This document shows positions 43,541 to 52,011 of a stretch of 64,000 nucleotides of DNA, one piece after another (the first letter of the stretch is position 1; each line of letters opens with the position of its first letter). The notes below the pieces were generated by a model that ran no database searches, was not told the origin of the DNA, and was given only the letters and a program-made list of their open reading frames with translations. Both the position numbers and the translations under genes were made by a program. This stretch comes from Bacteroidales bacterium (GTDB taxonomy: Bacteria > Bacteroidota > Bacteroidia > Bacteroidales > F082): assembly GCA_023229135.1 (NCBI GenBank), contig JALNZT010000004.1, forward strand, positions 118,302 through 182,301, written 5' to 3'.

Positions 43541-43637
43541 ACATTCAAAAATTCAAAGATTCAAAGATTGAGCGCCGTGTAGGCTTGCCTTGAATCTTTG
43601 AATCCTTGAATTCAGAATCTTTGAATCTTTGAATTTC
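43541..43637. repeat. Inverted ATTCAAAG repeat array between convergent genes
   Basis: Direct units (attcaaaaattcaaagattcaaagatt) are followed, after a short spacer with 'gccgtgtaggcttgcc', by reverse-complement units (cttgaatctttgaatcc ... aatctttgaatctttgaa). The whole can fold into a long hairpin between the stop codons of acpS and xth. It belongs to the same family as the arrays at 30102 and 63818, but has no ~50-bp core. Confidence 0.7.
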
Positions 43638-44397
43638 AGCTCATCTCAACCACCACCGGGCAATGGTCTGAATGTTTTATCTCTGGCAATATATCTACTG
43701 CTTTGAGTTTGGGTTTTAGGTTTTGTGTAAGCACATGGTAATCAATCCGCCATCCTTTGTTGTTGGCGCGTGCATTGGCGCGATAGCTCCACCAGCTGTA
43801 TTGATGTGGCTGTTTGTTCAGCTCCCTGAAACTATCAACATAACCTTTCGCGAAAAAGCCGCTCATCCATTCTCGCTCTTCGGGCAAAAAGCCGGAAACC
43901 GTAGCGTTGCGCACCGGATCGTGGATGTCAATGGCTTGGTGACAGATATTGTAATCGCCTGACAGCACTAACTTTGGCCTTTCCTGTCTAAGTTTTTCTA
44001 TATATTGCTCAAAATCGGCAAGCCACTGCATCTTAAAGGCTTGTCTTTCGTCGCCACTACTTCCCGATGGATGATAAATACTGGCTACGCTAAGGTCGCC
44101 AAAATCTGCACGTAAAAAACGGCCTTCCCGGTCATATTCTTCCATCCCCATACCATAAACTACGTTGTCAGGCATTTGTTTCGACAAAATAGCCACGCCG
44201 CTATAACCCTTCTTTTGAGCAGGATACCAAAAGTGATGATAACCCAAAGCATCAAAGTCTAACAATGGAATTTGTTCGTGCATGGCTTTAATTTCTTGTA
44301 AACAAACGATATCGGCCTTGGAGGCGGCAAGCCACTCCAAAAAACCTTTGTTGATGGCTGCCCGGATACCGTTGACATTATAACTGATAATTTTCAT
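43636..44397 (-). CDS. xth: Exodeoxyribonuclease III (AP endonuclease family)
   Basis: This 253-residue protein has 'MKIISYNVNGIRAAINKGF', the metal-binding E35 ('DIVCLQEIKA'), 'YHPSGSSGDERQAFKMQWL' and the catalytic Asp-Asn pair in 'LVLSGDYNICHQAIDIHD'. It ends with 'WRIDYHVLT' and 'HSDHCPVVVE'. The length and motifs are those of the ExoIII branch, which repairs abasic sites and 3' blocking groups during base-excision repair. It is divergent from the chloride-channel gene (93 bp apart). Confidence 0.95.
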   Translation of the reverse strand: MKIISYNVNGIRAAINKGFLEWLAASKADIVCLQEIKAMHEQIPLLDFDALGYHHFWYPAQKKGYSGVAILSKQMPDNVVYGMGMEEYDREGRFLRADFGDLSVASIYHPSGSSGDERQAFKMQWLADFEQYIEKLRQERPKLVLSGDYNICHQAIDIHDPVRNATVSGFLPEEREWMSGFFAKGYVDSFRELNKQPHQYSWWSYRANARANNKGWRIDYHVLTQNLKPKLKAVDILPEIKHSDHCPVVVEMS

Positions 44398-44490
44398 GAA
44401 AATAGATTTTCAGCGAAGATAATACTTTGAGCTACTTGCCGGTTTAGTTTCATTTGTATAAATTCGCAACTTAAATCATCAAATTGAAAA

Positions 44491-46266
44491 GTGGTTAAAC
44501 CAAGGCCTTTACTTACCAAGTTTTTAAATTGGCGCAGCACGCACATCAGCGATAAACAGTATATGTATTTCCTGAGTGTGGTGGTGGGAATACTGGCTGG
44601 TTTGTCGGCGGTTATCATCAAAAACACAGCTCATCTGATCCAGGAGTTGGTTACAAGTGGCTTTATAGGTAAGTACGACAATTACCTCTACTTTATTTAT
44701 CCTGCGGTTGGCATTTTTTTAGCGATAGTGTTTATGCGCTATATTGTGCGTCAAGATATTGGCCATGGCATTCCAGACGTTTTGTACGCGATGTCGCGAA
44801 AAAACGGCATTATCAAAACGCATAAGGTATTTACGTCAATCATCACCAGTGCTTTCACGGTGGGTTTTGGTGGTTCTGTTGGGCTTGAGGGGCCAACTGT
44901 TTCTACCGGAGCGGCTATTGGCTCTAACATAGGTCAGATGCTGCGGCTCAACCTAAAGCAAATCACGCTGATGATCAGCCTTTCGGGAGCAGCAGCTATG
45001 GCGGCCATCTTTCAGTCTCCCATTGCCGGAATCGTTTTTGCCCTTGAGGTTTTGATGATTGATTTAACAGCGGCATCGCTGGTGCCTTTGCTTATTGCGA
45101 CACTCTCTGCTGTGCTTACTTCTTATTTTTTGTTGGGTCAGGCGGTGATGTATCCTATTGAGCTGCACGAAGCTTTTATTCCTTCAAATACAGTGTATTA
45201 TATTGCCCTCGGAGTGCTGGCGGGATTGGTTTCGGCCTATTTCACCAATGTTTATTTAATGGTGGAAAAATTTTTTAGCCACTTTCAAAGTCAGTGGAAG
45301 CGCTTTTTTATCGGGAGCTCGGTGCTGGGTCTTCTTATATTTTTCTTCCCAATACTTTATGGCGAGGGTTATGAAGCCATTAACCAAAGTTTGCAGGGCG
45401 ATTACAGTGATTTATACAACAACAGCATTTTTTATCCTTATAAGGATTTTGGTTTGGTGGTGCTGCTGCTCTTTATAGCAGTGATTTTAGTCAAGGCTTT
45501 CGCCACCTCTTTCACATTCGGAGCCGGCGGAGTGGGAGGTATCTTTGCCCCGTCATTGTTTCTCGGTGCCTTTACCGGTTTGTTTTTTGCGTTGGCCACT
45601 AACTATCTTGGGCTTGGCAACCTGAACGCAGGTAAGTTTGCTCTTGTGGGAATGGCAGGTTTGATAGCAGGCGTATTGCATGCACCGCTTACCGGGATTT
45701 TTCTAATAGCAGAAATCACCAATGGCTACACCCTTATTGTGCCACTGATGATTGTTTCTACAATCGCTTTTGCAACGGTAAAAATATTCAACTCCAACTC
45801 CGTTTACACCTATCAATTGGCTAAACGCGGACAGCTTATCTCGCACAATAAAGATCGTAGCATTCTCAATATGATGAGCCTTAGGCGTTTGGTGGAAACC
45901 AACTTCAACGAAGTAAAACCTGGAACAAGCCTGGGCGAATTGGTACGCATCATTGCCAGTTCAAAGCGAAATATTTTTCCGGTGGTTGACGACGACAAGA
46001 AATTCTACGGACATCTCCTGCTTGATGACGTACGGAATATTATGTTCGACACCGAGATGTATGATACCAGGGTGGAAAACCTGATGGTGATGCCAGAATA
46101 TATCATCGATCCTAGCGAACCCATGGCCGAAGTAGCACGTAAGTTCCATGAATCCGGAAAATATAATATTCCGGTAGTGCACAAAGATCGCTACCTGGGT
46201 TATGTGTCGCGTGCCAATGTTTTTTCTACTTACCGACGCAAACTCAGCGAAATATCCGACGATTAG
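44491..46266 (+). CDS. ClC-family chloride channel/transporter with CBS domain pair
   Basis: This 591-residue protein probably starts with GTG at 44491. An in-frame stop lies just upstream, and the next ATG would cut the conserved 'LLTKFLNWRSTHIS' segment. ClC signatures are present: 'GHGIPDV' (91-97), 'GGSVGLEGPTV' with gating Glu133, and 'GGVGGIFAPSLFLGA'. About ten membrane helices precede two CBS domains (~455-590). Gating Glu is typical of Cl-/H+ exchangers. ATP or another nucleotide may bind the CBS pair. The gene stands alone, divergent from xth. Confidence 0.93.
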   Translation: MVKPRPLLTKFLNWRSTHISDKQYMYFLSVVVGILAGLSAVIIKNTAHLIQELVTSGFIGKYDNYLYFIYPAVGIFLAIVFMRYIVRQDIGHGIPDVLYAMSRKNGIIKTHKVFTSIITSAFTVGFGGSVGLEGPTVSTGAAIGSNIGQMLRLNLKQITLMISLSGAAAMAAIFQSPIAGIVFALEVLMIDLTAASLVPLLIATLSAVLTSYFLLGQAVMYPIELHEAFIPSNTVYYIALGVLAGLVSAYFTNVYLMVEKFFSHFQSQWKRFFIGSSVLGLLIFFFPILYGEGYEAINQSLQGDYSDLYNNSIFYPYKDFGLVVLLLFIAVILVKAFATSFTFGAGGVGGIFAPSLFLGAFTGLFFALATNYLGLGNLNAGKFALVGMAGLIAGVLHAPLTGIFLIAEITNGYTLIVPLMIVSTIAFATVKIFNSNSVYTYQLAKRGQLISHNKDRSILNMMSLRRLVETNFNEVKPGTSLGELVRIIASSKRNIFPVVDDDKKFYGHLLLDDVRNIMFDTEMYDTRVENLMVMPEYIIDPSEPMAEVARKFHESGKYNIPVVHKDRYLGYVSRANVFSTYRRKLSEISDD

Positions 46267-46291
46267 CCGGCCTGTTTTGGCTCAATTTTTT

Positions 46292-46323
46292 TTTGGATAA
46301 GCAGTTTGCTTTTCTTATATTTG
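46292..46323 (+). promoter_or_regulatory. Promoter of the superoxide dismutase gene
   Basis: TTTG at 46292-46295 and TATATTTG at 46316-46323 are 20 bp apart, a full match to the Bacteroidota consensus. The ATG is 34 bp past the -7 box. Confidence 0.75.
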
Positions 46324-46357
46324 CGTCTGGAATAATTTATAACTAAAATATTTTATT

Positions 46358-46951
46358 ATGGCATTTGAGTTACCTGCGCTGCCTTATGCAGTAGATGCTT
46401 TGGAACCCTATATTTCCAAAGAGACAATCGAATTTCACTACGGAAAACACCATGCAGCTTATGTGAACAAGTTGAACGAACTGATACCGGGTTCACGTTT
46501 TGAGAATGCAAGCCTTGAGACTATTGTCAAAGAGGCCGAGGGTGGCATATACAACAACGGTGCACAGGTTTGGAACCACAGCTTTTACTGGAACTGCCTG
46601 AGTGCTGATGGTGGCGAGGAGCCTGTTAGTGGGAAACTGAGCGATGCCATAGTACGTGATTTTGGCAGTTTTGCACAGTTCAAAGTACAATTTAGCCAGG
46701 CTGCCGCAACGCTTTTTGGAGCGGGCTGGGCCTGGTTGGTTAGCGATAGAGCCGGGAAACTTTCCATTGTACAGGAAAGCAATGCCGGAAACCCGCTTCG
46801 ACAGGGATTATCGCCGCTACTCACCTGCGATGTGTGGGAACACGCCTATTATATTGACAAACGCAACAGCCGTCCGGCTTATATTGATGATTTCTGGAAA
46901 ATCGTCAATTGGAAAGCTGTTGAAGCCTATTACCTCAACAGAATTTCTTGA
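46358..46951 (+). CDS. sodB: Superoxide dismutase (Fe-type)
   Basis: This 197-residue protein has the four metal ligands H27 ('FHYGKHHAAYV'), H74 ('VWNHSFYWNCL'), D158 and H162 ('DVWEHAYYID'). The Gln70 before the 'VWNH' motif and 'NAGNPL' in the later loop are the signs of an iron enzyme (manganese enzymes have a Gly there and a 'NQD' motif). It converts superoxide to oxygen and peroxide in the cytoplasm. A consensus promoter precedes it and a terminator follows, so it is monocistronic. Confidence 0.96.
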   Translation: MAFELPALPYAVDALEPYISKETIEFHYGKHHAAYVNKLNELIPGSRFENASLETIVKEAEGGIYNNGAQVWNHSFYWNCLSADGGEEPVSGKLSDAIVRDFGSFAQFKVQFSQAAATLFGAGWAWLVSDRAGKLSIVQESNAGNPLRQGLSPLLTCDVWEHAYYIDKRNSRPAYIDDFWKIVNWKAVEAYYLNRIS

Positions 46952-46953
46952 CA

Positions 46954-46988
46954 CAAAAAAACGGACTACTTAGGTGGTCCGTTTTTTT
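46954..46988. terminator. Terminator between sodB and glmS
   Basis: A 9-bp stem around acggac/gtccgt (extended by tac/gtg with one G-T pair) has a 4-base loop and is flanked by seven A and seven T residues. It serves both convergent genes. Confidence 0.85.
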
Positions 46989-47022
46989 GCTATAAGTTTT
47001 GAAAAAGTTTTAGCTTATTGGT

Positions 47023-48861
47023 TTATTCTACCGTTACTGATTTCGCCAGGTTTCGGGGCTGATCTACGTTACAGCCACGCATTACTGCGATATAGTAGGC
47101 GAGTTTTTGCAATGGAACGGTAGCCAGCAGCGGCACAAACATTTCTTCCGTTTCCGGGATTTCAATCACATAATCGGCCATGCCATAAACCGCCACATTA
47201 CCTTCGGTAACAATGGCAATAACTTGTCCTTTACGGGCTTTTACCTCCTGAATATTGCTCACCACCTTGTCGTAAGTGCCTTTGTTGGTGGCAATAACCA
47301 CTACGGGCATTTCTTCGTCGATAAGGGCAATGGGGCCGTGTTTCATTTCAGCTGCCGGATAGCCTTCAGCATGGATATAAGAAATTTCTTTGAGCTTGAG
47401 CGCCCCTTCAAGTGCTACCGGGAAGTTGTAGCCGCGTCCTAAATACAGGAAGTTGCGCACATCTTTGTATTTCTCCGCAATTTCAATCACCTTTTTGCTG
47501 CTTTGCAGGGTTTTCGCTACTTTATCAGGAATACGTTCCAACTCGTTAAGCAGGTGCACAAATCGTGTTTTTGTGATGGTGCCTTTTAGCTGTGCAAGCC
47601 TTAGTGCCATTAGTGTTAGAAGCGTTACTTGAGCTGTAAATGCCTTTGTTGAAGCTACTCCAATTTCGGGGCCAGCATGGGTATAGCTGCCGGCATGCGT
47701 GGCGCGAGCGATAGAAGATCCCACCACATTACAGATTCCTAAAATAGTTGCCCCTTTTTGTTTAGCCAGATCAATGGCAGCAAGTGTGTCGGCTGTTTCG
47801 CCGGATTGCGAAATAGCAATTACCACATCACTTTCATAAATCACCGGATTGCGGTAACGAAACTCTGACGCATATTCTACCTCAACAGGAATGCGGGCAA
47901 TATCTTCAAAAAGGTATTCACCTACCAGGCCGGCATGCCACGAAGTGCCACAGGCCACTATAATAATACGTTTGGCGTTTACCAGCTTTTGTTCGTAGTC
48001 GATAATACCACCCAGTGATACAGAACCAATATCGGCATGAAGGCGGCCACGCATACTATCGCGTATTGATTGGGGCTGTTCGAAAATTTCTTTTAGCATA
48101 AAATGCTCAAAACCACCTTTTTCCAATGCGCTTAGGTTCATTTCCAGTTCTTGCACATAAGGCGTTTTTTCCTTGTTGCGGATGGTTTTTATCTTCAGGT
48201 CGCTGGAGCGCGAAATCAATGCAATTTCTTCATCATCAAGATAAACCACGTTTCGGGTATATTCGATGATGGGAGTAGCGTCTGAAGCGATATAATAATC
48301 GTCGTTGCCAATGCCGATTACCAGCGGGCTCCCTTTTCGGGCAGCAATAAGGCTGTTTGGGTCTTTGGCGTCAATTACTACAATGGCATAAGCACCAATC
48401 ACCTGGTTTAGCGCAATCCGAACGGCTTCAAACAGCGAAACATTTTCGTTTTTTCTGATGTCTTCAATCAAATTGGTGAGTACTTCAGTATCTGTGCTTG
48501 ATTCGAATACATAACCTCTTGTCTCGAGTTCGCTGCGCAAGGGTGCATAATTCTCAATGATGCCATTATGAATTAGGGCAATTTCTTTGGACTGCGAAAA
48601 ATGGGGATGGGCATTGACATCATTTGGCTCTCCGTGTGTTGCCCAGCGGGTATGTGCAATCCCGATTGTGCCGCGCAGATCAACCTCTTTCACGAAATTC
48701 TCTAAATCAGCAACCTTACCTTTGGTTTTGTAGACCTCGAGGCTGTCGTTGAGTAGGGCTACCCCAGCGCTATCATATCCTCTGTATTCCAAGCGTCTAA
48801 GACCGTTTATCAAAATTGGATAGGCTTCTTTAGGGCCTAAATAAGCGACTATTCCACACAT
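47023..48861 (-). CDS. glmS: Glucosamine-6-phosphate synthase (glutamine-hydrolysing)
   Basis: This 612-residue protein has the nucleophile Cys2 directly after the initiator ('MCGIVAYLG'). The glutaminase domain runs to ~240, and two SIS isomerase domains follow ('IIVACGTSWHAGLVGEYLFE', 'ISQSGETADTLAAI', 'GRGYNFPVALEGALKLKEIS'). It ends 'PRNLAKSVTVE', the nearly invariant tail. The enzyme makes glucosamine-6-P from fructose-6-P and glutamine, the first step to UDP-GlcNAc. A consensus promoter lies at 48933-48964; no glmS ribozyme was noticed in the 70-bp leader. Confidence 0.98.
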   Translation of the reverse strand: MCGIVAYLGPKEAYPILINGLRRLEYRGYDSAGVALLNDSLEVYKTKGKVADLENFVKEVDLRGTIGIAHTRWATHGEPNDVNAHPHFSQSKEIALIHNGIIENYAPLRSELETRGYVFESSTDTEVLTNLIEDIRKNENVSLFEAVRIALNQVIGAYAIVVIDAKDPNSLIAARKGSPLVIGIGNDDYYIASDATPIIEYTRNVVYLDDEEIALISRSSDLKIKTIRNKEKTPYVQELEMNLSALEKGGFEHFMLKEIFEQPQSIRDSMRGRLHADIGSVSLGGIIDYEQKLVNAKRIIIVACGTSWHAGLVGEYLFEDIARIPVEVEYASEFRYRNPVIYESDVVIAISQSGETADTLAAIDLAKQKGATILGICNVVGSSIARATHAGSYTHAGPEIGVASTKAFTAQVTLLTLMALRLAQLKGTITKTRFVHLLNELERIPDKVAKTLQSSKKVIEIAEKYKDVRNFLYLGRGYNFPVALEGALKLKEISYIHAEGYPAAEMKHGPIALIDEEMPVVVIATNKGTYDKVVSNIQEVKARKGQVIAIVTEGNVAVYGMADYVIEIPETEEMFVPLLATVPLQKLAYYIAVMRGCNVDQPRNLAKSVTVE

Positions 48862-48932
48862 AGTTGTAGGATTTTATTAATTGATTGGTTGGGTAGTTTT
48901 GTTAAAAATGTGTGCTGCTTTTATTCACTTTG

Positions 48933-48964
48933 CAAAAGTAAGCACGCTAAAATACATAAACAAA
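48933..48964 (-). promoter_or_regulatory. Promoter of glmS
   Basis: On the minus strand, TTTG (48961-48964) and TACTTTTG (48933-48940) are exactly 20 bp apart. It lies between DUF4270 and glmS, so glmS can be transcribed on its own. Confidence 0.72.
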
Positions 48965-48976
48965 TTATTTGGCATT

Positions 48977-50323
48977 TTATTCATTCACGATAGAATAAGT
49001 TAGCTGTAGTTTCAAGGGTTTAAGCGAATCATTGATAGGTGAAATGCCATTAAAAACCCAGCGGTCAGCCTTAGACGATGCGCCATATACCAGAAAGTAG
49101 AGGCCGTAGTTTTCTTTGGTTTCTCCAGCCAATATCATTTCCTGAATATGGCGGGTAATGCGGTATTGATAGCCCTTAATAGAAGACTTATATTTACCAC
49201 CAAAATAGTCGTCACCTTCACGCTGATCGGGCAGCACCTGATAAGCTTTGTTGCCATCGTTTAACACCAATGCCATTTGTGATGGTGCACCATATTCTTC
49301 AGCCAGATCGGAGGCATACATAATTAGTTTGGCTTCATTAACTATCATCTTTTGGCCTGAAGGATGCTGCATTTTGGTGATGTTGGGAAATAGGATTTTT
49401 GTCTTTATGCCACTCATGGCCTGAGCATATAGTTTTTGTTTTCCGGCTAGCGTATCGCCCTGCACCACCTGATTTACAAAATCGGGGCTGGCATCCTGAA
49501 ATTCATTGTGGTCGAAACGGTTGAAGCGGGCATCTGAACTGGTTATATAAAAATCATAACGCAGTGAGTCGTCCGAGTCGTTGCTGTAATAAATGGTGAG
49601 CCGTGAGAGGTTTGAGGGCAAGTCAAAATAACTTATCGCGCCTCCTGTAGCTACCGGGTCGGCGGTGATGTAGAGACCCTTGAAATATTCTTTGAATTTG
49701 GCTGTGGATTCCAGATCAGATTCGGAAGCAGTCAGAATTTTTTCACCCAGGGCAGTAGAGTTAAGCGTTAGCGGAACCCTGATTAGGGGTGCTAAAGTGT
49801 CTCCTCTAAAAGGGAATGGTGTCTTGGGAAGTGGAGCAAACTGATTACTGGCAAAATCTGTTTCGCCAACCGAAAGTGACCTGTTGGAGTAGTAAGCCGA
49901 GTCAATGTTGATATCCTCTTTTAATTCGTAAACGCGCATAGTTTGCATGGCAGTAGTGTCTCCATAGTGGCCGGAATAGGCCAGCTGCAACACCAGTGAA
50001 TCAAGCTGTGGGTTGGTACCGAAGTTATGGCCATTGGTTGAAAGACGGATTTGAGTGAAAAAACCCGCTATGGTAGTACCAAAAACGGGGTCTTTCATGC
50101 TTCCAAATAAGATGTTAGTGGGGCTGTCGGTTCGGATAGAATCCTCAGCCACACTATAGGCTACGATGCTAACGGTATCTGTGTAAAACAGTTGGATATT
50201 ATTTTGATCCGGCTGTAGATTGTCGCCAATACGTTCGGGCTTTTTACTGCAGGATATTGTCAACAACAAAGCTATAACTGTCGTTGACAGTAACAGCTGC
50301 TTTAGCAAAAATTGAGGTCTCAA
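48977..50323 (-). CDS. DUF4270 family lipoprotein
   Basis: This 448-residue protein has a lipobox 'LLLTISCSKK' (Cys about residue 25). It matches DUF4270 by 'IGDNLQPDQNNIQLFYTDTV', 'DSPTNILFGSMKDPVFGTT', 'LDSLVLQLAYSGHYGD' and 'LYFLVYGASSKADRWVFNG'. It is an envelope protein specific to Bacteroidota, of unknown function. It starts 29 bp after the glycogen synthase-like gene, probably the same operon, and is followed by glmS. A link to surface polysaccharides is an inference from this order. Confidence 0.9.
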   Translation of the reverse strand: MRPQFLLKQLLLSTTVIALLLTISCSKKPERIGDNLQPDQNNIQLFYTDTVSIVAYSVAEDSIRTDSPTNILFGSMKDPVFGTTIAGFFTQIRLSTNGHNFGTNPQLDSLVLQLAYSGHYGDTTAMQTMRVYELKEDINIDSAYYSNRSLSVGETDFASNQFAPLPKTPFPFRGDTLAPLIRVPLTLNSTALGEKILTASESDLESTAKFKEYFKGLYITADPVATGGAISYFDLPSNLSRLTIYYSNDSDDSLRYDFYITSSDARFNRFDHNEFQDASPDFVNQVVQGDTLAGKQKLYAQAMSGIKTKILFPNITKMQHPSGQKMIVNEAKLIMYASDLAEEYGAPSQMALVLNDGNKAYQVLPDQREGDDYFGGKYKSSIKGYQYRITRHIQEMILAGETKENYGLYFLVYGASSKADRWVFNGISPINDSLKPLKLQLTYSIVNE

Positions 50324-50352
50324 TAGGTATAATTTTCGAAATTCAAAATAAT

Positions 50353-51162
50353 TTACTTTCCAAGCAGCGTGTCGTAAAACGCATTGTATGCCTCAATGTA
50401 GTTATCTTCTGTCTGATATTCCAATATAGGTTTTTTCAGGGTTTGGATATACTCGTCAATTTCGGGATGCACTTTTTCACTTCCCATAATGATGGCATCA
50501 GCATAATCGAGTGCTGCTTTGGTTATGGTAACGTAATTTGGTTTTTTATAGTATTTCAAATCTTTGGCAGTGATGCCCGGCAGCTTGATTTTTTTATCGA
50601 AGCCCTCTTGAAAGTCTTCGTTAAAGCTGTCATCGTATACAGAATAAATCACTTTTGACTCGGAGAAAAGTGGGTTATCTTTATAAGCGCGTTTCACGTA
50701 GAGTGGCACCAATGCTGATATCCAGCCGTGGCAATGCACCACATCGGGTGCCCATCCCAGTTTTTTTACAGTTTCGAGCACACCGCGCGAAAAGAATATG
50801 GAACGTTCATCATTGTCTTTGTAAAACTTATTAGCCTTGTCGCGAATGGTAAATTTACGGTGAAAAAAATCTTCGTTATCGATAAAATAAATTTGCATGC
50901 GTGCTTGCTGTATCGAAGCAACTTTGATGATCAACGGATGATCGGTATCGTTGATGATCAAATTCATGCCGGAAAGCCGAATAACTTCATGCAGTTGATT
51001 GCGACGCTCGTTGATATTACCAAAACGCGGCATGAAAGTCCTAATTTCTTTTCCTTTTTCCTGAATTCCCTGGGGCAGATAACGTCCGATTCTGCTCATG
51101 GGGGTTTCTTTGAGATATGGCATAATAGCCTGTTCAACAAAAAGAACCCTTGCTTTTTCCAT
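50353..51162 (-). CDS. Glycogen/starch synthase-like protein, single N-terminal GT5 domain
   Basis: This 269-residue protein starts at the ATG at 51162. It has the N-terminal Rossmann domain of GT5 glycogen synthases ('VEQAIMPYLKETPMSRIGRY', 'LPQGIQEKGKEIRTFMPRFG', 'PDVVHCHGWISALVPLYVK'). It lacks the C-terminal GT-B domain that binds the nucleotide-sugar, and normal GlgA has ~470-550 residues. Single-domain forms of this kind are common in Bacteroidota, so this is not a fresh truncation. Whether it catalyses synthesis is uncertain. It leads an operon with DUF4270; a promoter is at 51202-51232. Confidence 0.85.
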   Translation of the reverse strand: MEKARVLFVEQAIMPYLKETPMSRIGRYLPQGIQEKGKEIRTFMPRFGNINERRNQLHEVIRLSGMNLIINDTDHPLIIKVASIQQARMQIYFIDNEDFFHRKFTIRDKANKFYKDNDERSIFFSRGVLETVKKLGWAPDVVHCHGWISALVPLYVKRAYKDNPLFSESKVIYSVYDDSFNEDFQEGFDKKIKLPGITAKDLKYYKKPNYVTITKAALDYADAIIMGSEKVHPEIDEYIQTLKKPILEYQTEDNYIEAYNAFYDTLLGK

Positions 51163-51201
51163 TTTTAAATGATTTAATGAACTAATCGTGAAAAATATGT
51201 G

Positions 51202-51232
51202 CAAAGATAATAAAAATTTCGGCTTGTTTCAA
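51202..51232 (-). promoter_or_regulatory. Promoter of the glycogen synthase-like/DUF4270 operon
   Basis: On the minus strand, TTG (51230-51232) and TATCTTTG (51202-51209) are 20 bp apart. The start codon is 39 bp beyond the -7 box. Confidence 0.6.
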
Positions 51233-51607
51233 GCTGCATTCAATATAGCGAACTGCAAATCAATATCAGAAGCTTTGCGCAGCTCTAACAAAAGTCCTGT
51301 TTTGGAAAAGTGATTCCCGGTTTAAATCGCAACACCTCATTTCCTTCGGGAAGCAAGCTCGACGGTTCTGCCTTATTCGAGGTGTTTGATGCTGTTTTAT
51401 CGCTTCGCTTTCCTGGTCGAAAAGCTATTGTGATTCCATGGAAAATCAGTCTCGATAATCAAGGTGAGTCTTGATATTGGAAAATTCCCCATAGTCAAAA
51501 ATTTTATAAAGCACTATAAACCAGCTGTTAAAGGCCGAAATATTAAATTGGCATAACTTTTGGCAATAGATTTTTGTTCAAAAAAACTGCATTAAACACC
51601 GATAACC
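51233..51607. other. Non-coding gap (375 bp) with a weak hairpin
   Basis: No frame with coding character is seen. An aacacctc ... gaggtgtt inverted repeat (about 51331-51393), enclosing a small ttcc/ggaa hairpin, might be structured RNA or a degraded terminator. The support is weak. The downstream part is AT-rich and leads into the small lipoprotein gene. Confidence 0.35.
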
Positions 51608-51970
51608 ATGAAAAAACTAATTTTAATACTCGCTTTGTTTTTAATCGTAGCTACCTCCTGTAAGAAGGATAACAAGATTGATGATATTCAGATCGGAGAT
51701 AAATCAATGCTCGATTTAACTATTGATGCTCAATTTGATTGGAAAACAACTAAAAGCATCCAGGTTGTGCTAAGGAGTTCGACCAGCAATACAGTGTATA
51801 TCCAATCGGAAGAAGGTGATATATACTTAAAGGCTTTTTTGAAAGCCGGAGAAAATCTCTCTACCAATATCACGATACCCTCCTATAAAGAAGAGGTTTT
51901 ATTATTATTTAATAGGCAGAACATTAAAGTTTCTGTGGCTGGTAATAACCTGAGTTATAGTTTCAATTAA
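51608..51970 (+). CDS. Small lipoprotein, LruC-associated N-terminal-like domain
   Basis: This 120-residue protein has the lipobox 'LIVATSCKKD' (Cys18). The mature part begins 'MLDLTIDAQFDWKTTKSIQV', resembling the segment that follows the lipobox in many LruC-domain lipoproteins ('F.F.TT..V.V'). A single beta-sandwich ('VYIQSEEGDIYLKAFLKAGE') follows, and the protein then stops. The next gene, 41 bp downstream, carries the LruC domain itself. The two may represent a two-gene version of what is one protein in other species. The function is unknown. Confidence 0.65.
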   Translation: MKKLILILALFLIVATSCKKDNKIDDIQIGDKSMLDLTIDAQFDWKTTKSIQVVLRSSTSNTVYIQSEEGDIYLKAFLKAGENLSTNITIPSYKEEVLLLFNRQNIKVSVAGNNLSYSFN

Positions 51971-52011
51971 ATTTGGGTTGGAATTATCACTTCATTTAAA
52001 AAACATAAGCT

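Noticed and set aside
43541..43637. Array of short repeats as a CRISPR
   Set aside because: The units are 8-bp (ATTCAAAG) without unique spacers of 30-40 bp, and no cas genes are near.
48862..48932. glmS ribozyme in the glmS leader
   Set aside because: The leader is only about 70 bases and does not show the conserved core of that ribozyme, which is found mainly in Firmicutes.
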